DNA of 15,797 nucleotides. It comes from Chloroflexota bacterium. Lineage in GTDB: Bacteria > Chloroflexota > Limnocylindria > P2-11E. The notes under the pieces are model-generated. The model was given only the letters and a program-made list of their open reading frames with translations. It had not been told where the DNA came from and made no database searches. This document shows, piece by piece, positions 1 through 7,698 of this stretch (its first letter is position 1; each line of letters starts with the position of its first letter). The stretch is from positions 1 through 15,797 of the forward strand of contig VBEU01000010.1 of the NCBI GenBank assembly GCA_005883775.1, in the 5' to 3' direction. Both the position numbers and the translations under genes were made by a program.

Positions 1-1
1 C

Positions 2-562
2 GCACCGTGGCGTCTCGAGGGCGCGGAGCACATCCCGCGAAGCGGCGGCTACATCCTCGTCGCGAACCACATCAACTGGAAAGACCCGCCGTGGATCGAG
101 TTCGCGCTCGGTCACGCCATCCGCTACATGGGCAAGCGCGAGCTCTTCGAGACCCCGGTCGTCGGCTTTCTGCTGCGCGCGATCGGCGCGTTCCCGGTCC
201 GCCGCGGCGAGGCCGATCGCGGCGCGCTGCGGATGGCGCTGAACGTGATCGCGGCGGGGCAACCCCTCGGCTTCTTCGCCGAGGGACATCGCAGCGAGTC
301 GGGGCAGCTCATCCGCGGACATCCCGGCGTCGCCTATGTCGCGCAGCGTTCGAATGCACCGATCATCCCGCTCGCAGTGAGTGGCACGCGCGGCGCGCGA
401 CTGGGGGCGTTCTGGCGGCGCGACATCGTCATTCGCATCGGCGAGCCTTTCCGAGCCGCGGATCTCGCGGTCAAGGCGGACGACGCGCAGGCGGTCACCG
501 ACGCGATCATGCGTCGCGTCGCCGCGCTGATGCCGCCGGAGCAACGGGGTGTGTATCGCTGA
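2..562 (+). CDS. plsC: 1-acyl-sn-glycerol-3-phosphate acyltransferase (PlsC family), 5' truncated
   Basis: The reading frame is open from the window edge, so the N-terminus is missing and 186 residues are visible. The protein transfers an acyl chain to lysophosphatidic acid, giving phosphatidic acid at the inner face of the membrane. Seen directly: the HX4D acyltransferase motif in VANHINWKD (bases about 60-90), block II as FPVRRGEADRG, block III as FFAEGHRS and block IV as IIPLAVSG. In block III the usual EGTRS reads EGHRS, a mild departure. The internal ATG at 128 would remove the HX4D histidine, so it is not the true start. It is followed after 21 bases by ispH on the same strand; plsC next to ispH is a common pairing. 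PlsY and GpsA, the two preceding steps, are encoded about 6.5 kb downstream. Confidence 0.93.
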   Translation, partial: APWRLEGAEHIPRSGGYILVANHINWKDPPWIEFALGHAIRYMGKRELFETPVVGFLLRAIGAFPVRRGEADRGALRMALNVIAAGQPLGFFAEGHRSESGQLIRGHPGVAYVAQRSNAPIIPLAVSGTRGARLGAFWRRDIVIRIGEPFRAADLAVKADDAQAVTDAIMRRVAALMPPEQRGVYR

Positions 563-576
563 GCGGCCCCTACACT
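548..576 (+). promoter_or_regulatory. Putative leaderless promoter of ispH
   Basis: GGTGTG (548-553), a 17-base spacer, then TACACT (571-576), with the GTG start of ispH at 584. There is no Shine-Dalgarno before that GTG. A TANNNT element 7 bases upstream of a start codon is the usual arrangement for leaderless transcripts in high-GC bacteria. The same GGTGTG at the same spacing occurs before der. The -35 half lies inside the end of plsC. Confidence 0.45.
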
Positions 577-583
577 TGATGTC

Positions 584-1417
584 GTGGAAGTGCTTCTCGC
601 ACGCGAGAACGGGTTCTGTTTCGGGGTCAAGAAAGCGGTCGAGCTGACCGAAGCCGCGGCCGAAACCGGCCGCCCCGTGCACAACCTCGGTCAGGTCGTC
701 CACAACCCGAAGATCAGCGAGCGGCTTGGCGCTCTCGGCGTGAAAGTCATCAAGGATCCGGCCGAAGCGAAGGAAGGCATTGTCGTCATCCGCGCGCACG
801 GCGTACCCCCGGAGATGCGCGCGAAGATCGAGGCGCAGGGCCTCGAGTGCATCGATGCGACGTGCTCCCTCGTGCTCCGGGCGCAACGTTTTACGAAGCA
901 GCTCGCCGACGAGGGCTACCGCGTGATCATCCTCGGCACGCCCGAGCACCCTGAAGTCGTCGGCCTCCTCGGCTTCGCGCCCGAGGCCACCGTCGTCGAA
1001 ACGAAGGAGGAGTGGGAGAAGCTCCCGCGCATGAAGAAGGCCGGCGTCGTCTCGCAGTCGACGCAGCCACCCTGGGCCTTCAAGGACCTCGTCTCGCATA
1101 TCTCCGAGATCGCCCAGGAGACCAAGGTCTTCAACACCGTCTGCCCGGTCACCGTGAAGCGTCAGCACGCCGCGAGCGAGCTCGCCGAGCAGGTGAACAC
1201 CATCATCGTCGTCGGTGGGAAGAACTCGGCGAACACCCGTGAGCTGGTGAACCTGGCGAAGATGCAGGGCCGCAACGCCTATCACATCGAGCACGCCGAC
1301 GAGCTCCGGTCGGAGTGGGTGCGCGGCGAGGCCCGCGTCGGCTTGATCGGCGGCTGTTCCACCCCGATGGACACGCTTCTCGAGGTGAAGGAGCGGGCTG
1401 AAAAGCTCGCCGCCTAG
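584..1417 (+). CDS. ispH: 4-hydroxy-3-methylbut-2-enyl diphosphate reductase
   Basis: IspH (LytB) is the [4Fe-4S] enzyme of the last MEP pathway step. It reduces HMBPP to isopentenyl and dimethylallyl diphosphate in the cytoplasm. At 277 residues it is slightly shorter than the E. coli protein. The three cluster cysteines are visible: C12 in GFCFGV, C94 in DATCSLV and C187 in TVCPVT. Substrate residues are H72 (AHGV), H122 and E124 (EHPEV), and the GGKNSANT block near 211. An additional cysteine, C258 (GGCSTP), sits where many homologues have alanine. The start is GTG at 584, because the family begins at the strand preceding GFC and no earlier in-frame start fits. It probably has its own leaderless promoter. 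Confidence 0.97.
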   Translation: MEVLLARENGFCFGVKKAVELTEAAAETGRPVHNLGQVVHNPKISERLGALGVKVIKDPAEAKEGIVVIRAHGVPPEMRAKIEAQGLECIDATCSLVLRAQRFTKQLADEGYRVIILGTPEHPEVVGLLGFAPEATVVETKEEWEKLPRMKKAGVVSQSTQPPWAFKDLVSHISEIAQETKVFNTVCPVTVKRQHAASELAEQVNTIIVVGGKNSANTRELVNLAKMQGRNAYHIEHADELRSEWVRGEARVGLIGGCSTPMDTLLEVKERAEKLAA

Positions 1418-1479
1418 GACCCCTAGCCGATCCCCCAATCACTCTGCCAACGTCACCCCGTCGGCCTCGCCGGCCGCTC

Positions 1480-1487
1480 AGAGGTGG
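1480..1487 (+). promoter_or_regulatory. Shine-Dalgarno of the first propeller lipoprotein
   Basis: AGAGGTGG ends 4 bases before the ATG at 1492 (the GAGG core is 7 bases away) and fixes that start. The rest of the 74-base gap after ispH (1418-1491) holds only a 5-bp CTAGG/CCTAG stem at 1414-1426 without a T-run. I see no convincing terminator or promoter in it. Confidence 0.6.
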
Positions 1488-1491
1488 AACG

Positions 1492-2832
1492 ATGAACCGC
1501 AGGCTCGCTGTAGCGCTTGCGCTCTTGCTTTCGGCCTGCGGGTCGCCTGCGCGAGACACGCTCTCGGGCCGGTCGCTCATCCCAACGCCGGCCGTGACCG
1601 CTTCGCCCATGCCCTCGGCTGTTGCCTCCCCGGCGAGTTACGCCGCGAGCGCAGTCCGAGTTGTCGTCAACGGGATCGAGCGTCCGTACGGCACCGCGAT
1701 CGCCGTCGAGGGCGTCGGGGGCACGACGGTCCGCCTCGTTTTCCCGTTCCCGGTCGATCGATCGAGCGTCGACCCGTGGCTTCCGCGGACCGGCTCGCCC
1801 GTTTGGATCGACGACACGACCGTGGAGCTGAAGTTCCCCGAGACCGAGCCCAATCCCGGGTTCAAGATCCCGCAGATCACGTCGACGGACGGGCTGAGCA
1901 GGATCGACCTGCTCATTGTCGCGCTGCGGTATCTCCCCTCGGTCGCACTGAGCGTGTACTCGCTCGCGGGCGCGACCGCACCATCGGGGCCGAACGCATC
2001 GGGATCTTGGCGCGTTCCGGGGGGCCCGATCTTCGCCATTTCTCCTGATGGCTCACGGGTGCTCTTCTATCCGGTCATCGCTGGTTCCGACCCTGCCCAT
2101 GTATTCGATCTCGCGACGCGTACCTCAACGGATCTCAAGATCCCGAAGGAGTCGGCGCCGTATGTCGCGGGTAGCTGGCTCGGCGATGGTCGCGTCGTAC
2201 TCGTCGGTAGCTCAGTGTGGGTTGGCCGGCCCGAGCAACCGTTCGCGCGGATCGCCGACATCAGCCAGGTTCAGCCCCTGAACGCCGCGCCATCGCCCGG
2301 GGGGAGCTACGTCGCGATCGCCGGCGCGCAGGCGGTTTGGCTTTTTAGTCTCCGAGACGGCTCGGCGCGAGCCCTGACCGGTTCGTCGGGTGGCTGCGCG
2401 AGAGGATTCGCATGGTCCCAGGACGAGCGTCTCCTCGCGTCGATCGATTGCGAAACGTTGTCGGTGCGGATCACGGACGCCGCGACGAGTCGAATCGTTC
2501 GCATCATCGATGGAGTCGCAAATTCGCTCGCCGGATTGCCGACCGGTGACTTCATCGTCACGCGCGACTCCGGTCAACAGGGCGAGGGTGCGCGGAGCCT
2601 TGGCGTGGTCTATTCGTTCGCGGGCACGGAGAAAGCGCGCTACCTCGGATACGCGTGGAGCATCTCCGCCGACGGCCGTTATCTCCTCAACATCGGCAGC
2701 TGCTGCGCGGGCGGGCAATCGTCATCGCTCGTCGATCTGCGGACCCCCGACGCGCAGCCCGTCGGGCTTCCGGGCATCGCATCGTGGACCGCGGATGGCC
2801 GGATCGTCGTAACGAGCTTCACTCGGAGCTGA
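1492..2832 (+). CDS. Secreted lipoprotein with Ig-like domain and beta-propeller repeats
   Basis: A 446-residue protein with a clear lipoprotein signal: two arginines, a hydrophobic run and the lipobox LSAC with the lipidated cysteine at 16. A low-complexity Ser/Pro/Ala linker follows. Residues about 50-155 look like an Ig-like SbsA/Big_5-type domain (TVRLVFPFPVD, then DDTTVELKFPE). From about 180 on there are propeller blades of TolB/PD40 type, with ISPDGSRVLFYP near 183 and SADGRYLLNIG near 393. No catalytic motif is visible, so the exact role is unknown; ligand or protein binding at the outer face of the membrane is the likely kind of job. It has its own Shine-Dalgarno. Its stop codon overlaps the start of the next lipoprotein (TGATG), so the two are co-translated and probably act together. 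Confidence 0.85.
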   Translation: MNRRLAVALALLLSACGSPARDTLSGRSLIPTPAVTASPMPSAVASPASYAASAVRVVVNGIERPYGTAIAVEGVGGTTVRLVFPFPVDRSSVDPWLPRTGSPVWIDDTTVELKFPETEPNPGFKIPQITSTDGLSRIDLLIVALRYLPSVALSVYSLAGATAPSGPNASGSWRVPGGPIFAISPDGSRVLFYPVIAGSDPAHVFDLATRTSTDLKIPKESAPYVAGSWLGDGRVVLVGSSVWVGRPEQPFARIADISQVQPLNAAPSPGGSYVAIAGAQAVWLFSLRDGSARALTGSSGGCARGFAWSQDERLLASIDCETLSVRITDAATSRIVRIIDGVANSLAGLPTGDFIVTRDSGQQGEGARSLGVVYSFAGTEKARYLGYAWSISADGRYLLNIGSCCAGGQSSSLVDLRTPDAQPVGLPGIASWTADGRIVVTSFTRS

Positions 2833-4094
2833 TGGCTATGGGCCGGCGGGTGTGGGTCGCGATCGCGGTCGCGTTGATACTTGGAGTCGGCTGCGGCGCG
2901 TCGCAAGATCTCCAAGGTGCAGCCGGCGGCCCGACCGTATCTCTCGCTCCATCTCCCTCATCGACGGTCGACCCGGGCGGCGGTACGACCGCGCTGCGGC
3001 CGGTGCCGGGATTTGCCGGTGTTGAGACGCGTCCCATAGGAGCGGCGCGTGGCGAGCATGTATTCGTGACACGCGGTGTCCCCAGCGCGTCCTCGGTCTC
3101 CTTCGCCGAGCTGTGGGTCATCCCGCTCGCAAACGGTGCGGAGGCTCGGGCGCTCATCAGGTATCCCGGCTATGCCACGCCGTGGCTTTCCGGCCGGCTG
3201 TCGCCCGACGGATCGCACTACGCCTTCGAGCTCGATCGCGGCGATGGTGTGCGCCGCATAGCGATCGCGAACCTTCTCGACGGTTCGGTGAAGTGGCTGC
3301 GCACCGACGACACGAACACGAGCGAGACGCAGCCGATTTGGAGTCCGAGCGGCGGCCGCATCGCGTTCGTCAGAGGCATCGGATCGACGTCCGCCTCCAT
3401 CTGGGTCATCGACGCCGACGGCTCTGGCGTGAGGCGGCTGCTTTCGCTCGACGAGGGCTCATCGGTGTACATGCATCAGTGGACGCCCGACGGGCGATAC
3501 GTCGCGTTCTACCAGGGTATCGGCTACGACACGGTCGACGTCAGCACCGGGAGCCGCGTCCACATGAACAACGTCGTCTCCGCGGATGCGTCCTGGCGGC
3601 TGGCATCGCCGCATCTCGTCGCCCACGCTTACACGAGCGTCTCCGGCGGCGATGAACAGACGATCTTCCTGGCGGATGATGCCGCGGGCGTTCGGAAGGT
3701 GCTCGCGCGCGGGCTCTCTGTAAGCGAGTTCGTGAGCGCGCCTCGCTGGCGTCCCAACGGCGACGAGTTCGTGTACGCGTTCAACGACTACATCACCGCG
3801 CGCAGGGAGCTGCGCGTGGGATCGCTTTCGGGAGCCGAGCGCGTCCTCCCCGTGTCGGGCGAATCGGCGACATGGACCACCGACGGTTCGGCGATCGTGT
3901 ACATCCGTGGTGAGGAAGTCCAGCTCCCCGGGAGCGGTGAAGGCGCCCAGCGCGCGCTCGTGTTGGCAGAGATCCGCGTGATCGACGCGGACGGGAGCGG
4001 CGACCGGCTGCTCTACAGCGCCAAGGCAGAAAACGGCCAGCTCCCGCCGAACTGGTGCGTCTGCAACGACGCGGTCGCGACGAGGCGGCTTTAG
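2832..4094 (+). CDS. Secreted lipoprotein with TolB/PD40-type beta-propeller
   Basis: A 420-residue protein. The start is ATG 2832, overlapping the upstream stop as TGATG; ATG 2838 is an alternative two codons in. The signal is MAMGRRVWVAIAVALILGVG followed by C21. The lipobox is imperfect (glycine at -3, leucine at -4), so lipidation is likely but not certain. PD40 blades recur at about residues 123 (LSPDGSHYAFEL), 170 (WSPSGGRIAFV), 217 (WTPDGRYVAFY), 306 (WRPNGDEFVYAF) and 348 (WTTDGSAIVY), each opening with a W/L-x-P-D/N-G type turn. The phrase VIDADGSG occurs twice. It resembles TolB-like propellers but has no Tol partner genes nearby. The stop codon TAG shares bases with the stop of the convergent regulator gene. 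Confidence 0.85.
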   Translation: MAMGRRVWVAIAVALILGVGCGASQDLQGAAGGPTVSLAPSPSSTVDPGGGTTALRPVPGFAGVETRPIGAARGEHVFVTRGVPSASSVSFAELWVIPLANGAEARALIRYPGYATPWLSGRLSPDGSHYAFELDRGDGVRRIAIANLLDGSVKWLRTDDTNTSETQPIWSPSGGRIAFVRGIGSTSASIWVIDADGSGVRRLLSLDEGSSVYMHQWTPDGRYVAFYQGIGYDTVDVSTGSRVHMNNVVSADASWRLASPHLVAHAYTSVSGGDEQTIFLADDAAGVRKVLARGLSVSEFVSAPRWRPNGDEFVYAFNDYITARRELRVGSLSGAERVLPVSGESATWTTDGSAIVYIRGEEVQLPGSGEGAQRALVLAEIRVIDADGSGDRLLYSAKAENGQLPPNWCVCNDAVATRRL

Positions 4095-5719
4095 CGCGCA
4101 CTGCCTCGATCGACAGGGCTTTTCGTCCGGCTGACGTTGCTTCCCAATTCAAGCGCGTAGCCGCCCTCGCGGGCCACCAGCCCGACACCGGGAACGGCGG
4201 AAAGCGTCCGTCGCAGATCCTTCACCGCGCCGTACAGATTCCGCACCGCCTTGTCGCCTTCGCTGTCGGGCCACAGCTCGTCGGTCAGCCGGTCGCGCGA
4301 TAAGAGGCGAGGGTAGGCAGCCACGAGGAGCGCGAATAGCCGCCGGAGCACGCGCGCTCCCGATTTGCGCTGCCACGCGTCAGCTGGCAGCGGCGCTCCG
4401 CCGACTCGAATTTCATCAACGTTGAGTTCCACGGCTTGTCGCGCTACGTCGAGAATCCCGACGGTCGTCTGAAGGAGATCACCGGCGCATCGATCTCCTC
4501 CGTCGAGACGAGCTGCCTCGACGACCTCGCGGGCCCACCAGCTTGGCGAGACCCGGACCGGCCCCTTGCGACGCAGCGCGCAAGCTTCACTCGCCGCTGC
4601 CTTGGCGCCTTTCGGCGCGTTGGCATTGCGATAGGCGACGGACCGCCAGAGCAGGAGCGTGACCGCGGTGACCGCGTCGGACCGCGCGAGGTAACGCCTC
4701 GCGAGCTCTCCGAAGAGCTTCGCGGCGTTCAGATGATCGCCATCGACGAGCGTGAACACCGCGTCGAGCGTCGCCAGCGCATCGGCGTGGGCTTCTCCGG
4801 ATAGTCTGCGCGCGGACGCAGACGCGCGGTCGGCGGCGGCGCGGTCCTTTCGTTTCAGCGCGAGCCAGGACTCGCGGATCCAACACCACACGATGAGGTC
4901 GCGCAGCTTCGCCGATTCGCTGAGCGCGCGCGCGTCTTCGATCGCACGCACCGCGTGGTCGACCTCGTCGCGCAGCTCGAAGAGGATCGAGCGGTTGTAC
5001 ACCGCATACGCACGCATCAGGGGGATCCGGAGGCGGAGCGCATCCCGGCTCGCCGCGTCGAGCTCGGTGGCGGCGAGACCGAGATCGGCGGCGCAGATCG
5101 CCGCATAGGCCAGGCCGTTGTGGAGCGCCGGCGCGAGCCGAGGGTCGAGATCGTGCGCACGCAACGTCTCGAGGGCGTGGCGATACATCGTGAGCGCCTC
5201 GGCGGGACTCTCGTGCGCGAGCGTCTCTGCGAGATTCCGTAGCTCGAGCACGCGGCTGAGCGGGCTCAGCGCGGAGTCCGCCTTCGCGATCGCTCGCCGG
5301 TAGAACGCGATCGCGTCCTTCCGTTCGCCGCGCCGGTCTGCGATCAGCGCTCTCAGGTGAAGGATGTCGCTGGACGGGCGTTGCGAAAAGGATTCCGCCC
5401 ATGCGATGACCGACTCGGCAGCCTCCGTCCCGCCGTCGTCGAGAAGGATGCAGCCGAGCTCGAATGCGAGGCGTGCACGGAGCGGCTCGGGCGTGCGTCG
5501 CGAGGTGTGCGACTGCGCGCGGGTGAGCCAGAGGCGCGACTGGTCGCGTTCGCCACGGAGCAGCGCGCGGCGTCCGGCGGCGAAGAGGAACGGGACGCTC
5601 TCCGTGGCAGGCGTGACGCGCGGGAGCGACGGCGCCCGCTGATCGCGCCCTTTGTCCAATGAAGCCACGATGCGAGAGAGCTCCGACGAGAGCGGGCGCT
5701 TTCGTGGTGTGCTAGCCAC
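4091..5719 (-). CDS. Transcriptional regulator: TPR-like N-terminus, C-terminal SARP/OmpR-type winged helix
   Basis: A 542-residue protein read from GTG 5719 (VASTPRK...). The frame stays open for 432 more codons antisense to der, but these have no plausible start and mirror der codons. Residues about 45-410 are alternating amphipathic helices of TPR type (for example the ALTMYRHALETLRA and DAIAFYRRAIAKA repeats), likely a protein- or ligand-sensing scaffold. Residues about 435-527 form a winged helix like those of SARP activators: a W449-x-RK strand, LLSRDRLTDELWPD, AVRNLYGAVKDLRRTL, then VAREGGYALEL. In classical SARPs this domain is N-terminal and followed by the BTAD repeats, so the order here is reversed. 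It is divergent from der with starts about 20 bases apart, and its stop (TAA on the minus strand) overlaps that of the convergent lipoprotein gene. The target genes are unknown. Confidence 0.85.
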   Translation of the reverse strand: MASTPRKRPLSSELSRIVASLDKGRDQRAPSLPRVTPATESVPFLFAAGRRALLRGERDQSRLWLTRAQSHTSRRTPEPLRARLAFELGCILLDDGGTEAAESVIAWAESFSQRPSSDILHLRALIADRRGERKDAIAFYRRAIAKADSALSPLSRVLELRNLAETLAHESPAEALTMYRHALETLRAHDLDPRLAPALHNGLAYAAICAADLGLAATELDAASRDALRLRIPLMRAYAVYNRSILFELRDEVDHAVRAIEDARALSESAKLRDLIVWCWIRESWLALKRKDRAAADRASASARRLSGEAHADALATLDAVFTLVDGDHLNAAKLFGELARRYLARSDAVTAVTLLLWRSVAYRNANAPKGAKAAASEACALRRKGPVRVSPSWWAREVVEAARLDGGDRCAGDLLQTTVGILDVARQAVELNVDEIRVGGAPLPADAWQRKSGARVLRRLFALLVAAYPRLLSRDRLTDELWPDSEGDKAVRNLYGAVKDLRRTLSAVPGVGLVAREGGYALELGSNVSRTKSPVDRGSAR

Positions 5720-5734
5720 CCTGCGCCGTAGGGT
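5706..5734 (+). promoter_or_regulatory. Putative leaderless promoter of der, overlapping the divergent regulator gene
   Basis: GGTGTG (5706-5711), 17 bases, then TAGGGT (5729-5734), with ATG 5741 six bases further on and no Shine-Dalgarno. The -35 half falls inside the first codons of the minus-strand regulator gene (start 5719). Read on the other strand, the overlapping bases 5735-5730 give TACCCT, also a TANNNT hexamer, which could serve the regulator with a very short leader. Confidence 0.45.
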
Positions 5735-5740
5735 ATGCGG

Positions 5741-7057
5741 ATGAGGCGTGATCTCGTCGCCGTGGTCGGTCGCCCGAACGTCGGGAAGTCGACGCTCTTC
5801 AATCGCCTTGTGGGTGACCGTATCGCCATCGTCGAGGACGAGCCTGGGACCACGCGCGACCGCCTCTACGCGACGGTCGAATGGCGCGGCCGCGAGTTCA
5901 CCCTCGTCGACACAGGCGGACTCGACGACGGCACGAGCGAAGTCGAGGCGGGTGTCCGGCGACAGGCGGAGGCCGCGATCGAGGAGGCGGACGTTGTCAT
6001 GTTCGTCGTCGATGCGCAGTCCGGGATCCTCCCGGTCGAGCACGACGTCGCGGACCGCCTGCGCCGAAGCCGGAAACCGGTCGTCATGGCGGCGAACAAG
6101 TCCGAGTCGTGGAAGACCGAAGCGCAGGCCGCCGAGTTCTACGAGCTCGGACTCGGTGAGCTCCACACGGTCTCCGCGCTCCAGGGCATCGGGACCGGAG
6201 ATCTTCTCGACGCGGTGGTCGCGAAGCTGCCGCCGCCGGTCGAGGACGAGCCCGACACGGCCGAGGCGCGCATCGCCATCGTCGGCCGCCCCAACGTCGG
6301 GAAATCGAGCTTCCTGAACCGTCTCGCCGGCGAGGAGCGGGCCGTCGTGAGCGAGATACCGGGGACCACCCGCGACGCCATCGACACGGTGATCGAACGC
6401 GAGGGGCGCCGCATCCGGCTGATCGACACGGCCGGCATCCGGCGCCGCGGGCACATCGACGAGGGGATCGAGAAGTTCGCGCTGCTCCGGACGGTCCGCG
6501 CGCTCGAGAGGGCCGACGCCGCGATCCTCCTTTCCGACGCGCCCGAGGGGATAACCGCCCAGGACCTGCACATTGCGGGCTATGCGCTCGAGGCGTATAT
6601 CGGCCTCGTGCTCGCGGTCAACAAGTGGGATCTCGTCGCGCGCAGTCCCGAGACGACGGCGGCCGTCGAGAGCGAGATCGCTCGAGAGTTCCAGTTCGCG
6701 CCGTGGATGGACCACCGGCTGGTTTCGGCAAAGACCGGACGCGGCGTCGAGGAGACGCTGAAGGCCGCGGTCGCCATCGTCGACGAGCGCAAGAAACGGA
6801 TCTCGACGTCCGACCTGCATCGGCTCCTCGTCGAGGCGGTGTCGGCGCACCCGCCGCCGAGTGATCGGAACGGCAAGGAGATTCGTTTTCATCACGTGAC
6901 CCAGGCGAAGGGCCCCGCGCCGACGTTCGTGTTCTTCGTCGACCGTCCCGCGGCAGTCCACTTCTCCTACACCCGCTATCTCGAGAATCGCATCCGGGAG
7001 CGGTACAGCTTCCACGGCACGCCGATCAAGATCGAGCTCCGCGGGGCGCGGGAGTGA
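5741..7057 (+). CDS. der: Ribosome-associated GTPase Der (EngA)
   Basis: Der has two tandem GTPase domains and a KH-like domain and is needed for 50S ribosomal subunit assembly. From ATG 5741 it is 438 residues, the usual length. Domain 1 shows GRPNVGKS (10-17), PGTTRD, DTGG (57-60) and NKSE (119-122). Domain 2 shows GRPNVGKS (182-189), PGTTRD, DTAG (229-232) and NKWD (294-297). The KH-like part fills about 345-438, ending RYSFHGTPIKIELRG. The odd point is G4 of domain 1, which has Glu in place of the base-reading Asp of NKxD. ATG 5735 is two codons earlier, but it abuts the putative -10 box, so 5741 is preferred. Its stop overlaps the plsY start as GTGA. Confidence 0.96.
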   Translation: MRRDLVAVVGRPNVGKSTLFNRLVGDRIAIVEDEPGTTRDRLYATVEWRGREFTLVDTGGLDDGTSEVEAGVRRQAEAAIEEADVVMFVVDAQSGILPVEHDVADRLRRSRKPVVMAANKSESWKTEAQAAEFYELGLGELHTVSALQGIGTGDLLDAVVAKLPPPVEDEPDTAEARIAIVGRPNVGKSSFLNRLAGEERAVVSEIPGTTRDAIDTVIEREGRRIRLIDTAGIRRRGHIDEGIEKFALLRTVRALERADAAILLSDAPEGITAQDLHIAGYALEAYIGLVLAVNKWDLVARSPETTAAVESEIAREFQFAPWMDHRLVSAKTGRGVEETLKAAVAIVDERKKRISTSDLHRLLVEAVSAHPPPSDRNGKEIRFHHVTQAKGPAPTFVFFVDRPAAVHFSYTRYLENRIRERYSFHGTPIKIELRGARE

Positions 7058-7698
7058 TCGACTCGCCGGCCTCCGCGGTGGCGCTGCTGCTCGTCGGGCT
7101 GGTGGGTTACCTCGTCGGCTCGATCTCGAGCGGGTACATCGTCGGCCGCATCTATCGAAACGTGGATCTGCGCAACGTCGGCTCCGGTTCCACCGGTGCG
7201 ACGAACACGTTCCGCACGCTCGGCACCGGCGCGGGACTTCTCGTTGCGATCTTCGACATTCTCAAGGGGTCTCTCGCCGTCGTCTTCGCGCAGCTGGTGT
7301 TTCCGGAGGGGACCGCTGGGCGTCCGGTCGCGGAGGCCGTGGCCGCGGTGTTCGCGGTTACCGGTCACTGCTGGCCCGTCACGTTGCGCGGCCGCGGCGG
7401 CCGCGGTGTCGCGACCGGCTTCGGCGCGCTCCTGTTAGTCGCGACGCCGGCGTGGGCGTCGGCGGTCGCGTTCTTCGCCGTTGCGCTCGCATTGACGCGC
7501 ATGGTGTCGGTGAGCTCGCTCGCATCGGTCGTGGGGGCGCTCGTGGGCTACCTGCTCTTCTGCGCGACCGGATGGCTCCACTTCAACTGGTGGACCTTCC
7601 TCTTCATCGTCATCGCCGGCACCGTCGTCTTCATCCGGCACAAATCGAACATCGAACGCATCGTTCGCGGAGTCGAACCGCGCGTCGGTACGTCATGA
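7054..7698 (+). CDS. plsY: Acyl-phosphate:glycerol-3-phosphate acyltransferase PlsY
   Basis: PlsY is an integral membrane enzyme that transfers the acyl group of acyl-phosphate to sn-1 of glycerol-3-phosphate, giving lysophosphatidic acid. At 214 residues it is of normal length. The three family signatures are visible: GSISSGYIVGR in the first loop, GSGSTGATNTFR in the second and GHCWPVTLRGRGGRGVATG in the third. About five hydrophobic segments are present, the last being WWTFLFIVIAGTVVFI. In the first motif the usual SIP-type proline is serine. The start is GTG 7054, overlapping the der stop (GTGA). The stop overlaps the gpsA start (ATGA), coupling it to the enzyme that makes its substrate. 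Confidence 0.95.
   Translation: MIDSPASAVALLLVGLVGYLVGSISSGYIVGRIYRNVDLRNVGSGSTGATNTFRTLGTGAGLLVAIFDILKGSLAVVFAQLVFPEGTAGRPVAEAVAAVFAVTGHCWPVTLRGRGGRGVATGFGALLLVATPAWASAVAFFAVALALTRMVSVSSLASVVGALVGYLLFCATGWLHFNWWTFLFIVIAGTVVFIRHKSNIERIVRGVEPRVGTS

Noticed and set aside
1414..1426. CTAGG/CCTAG stem after ispH as a terminator
   Set aside because: Only 5 bp, includes the stop codon, and is not followed by a T-run.
5720..7015. Long minus-strand open frame continuing the regulator through the der gene
   Set aside because: It mirrors der codons in a GC-rich genome, has no family resemblance, and the regulator's plausible GTG start at 5719 lies just before it.
7387..7408. 8-bp GC inverted repeat CGCGGCCG/CGGCCGCG in plsY
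   Set aside because: It encodes the conserved RGRGGRG motif, so the palindrome follows from Gly/Arg codon choice. It also shows that such stems arise by chance here.
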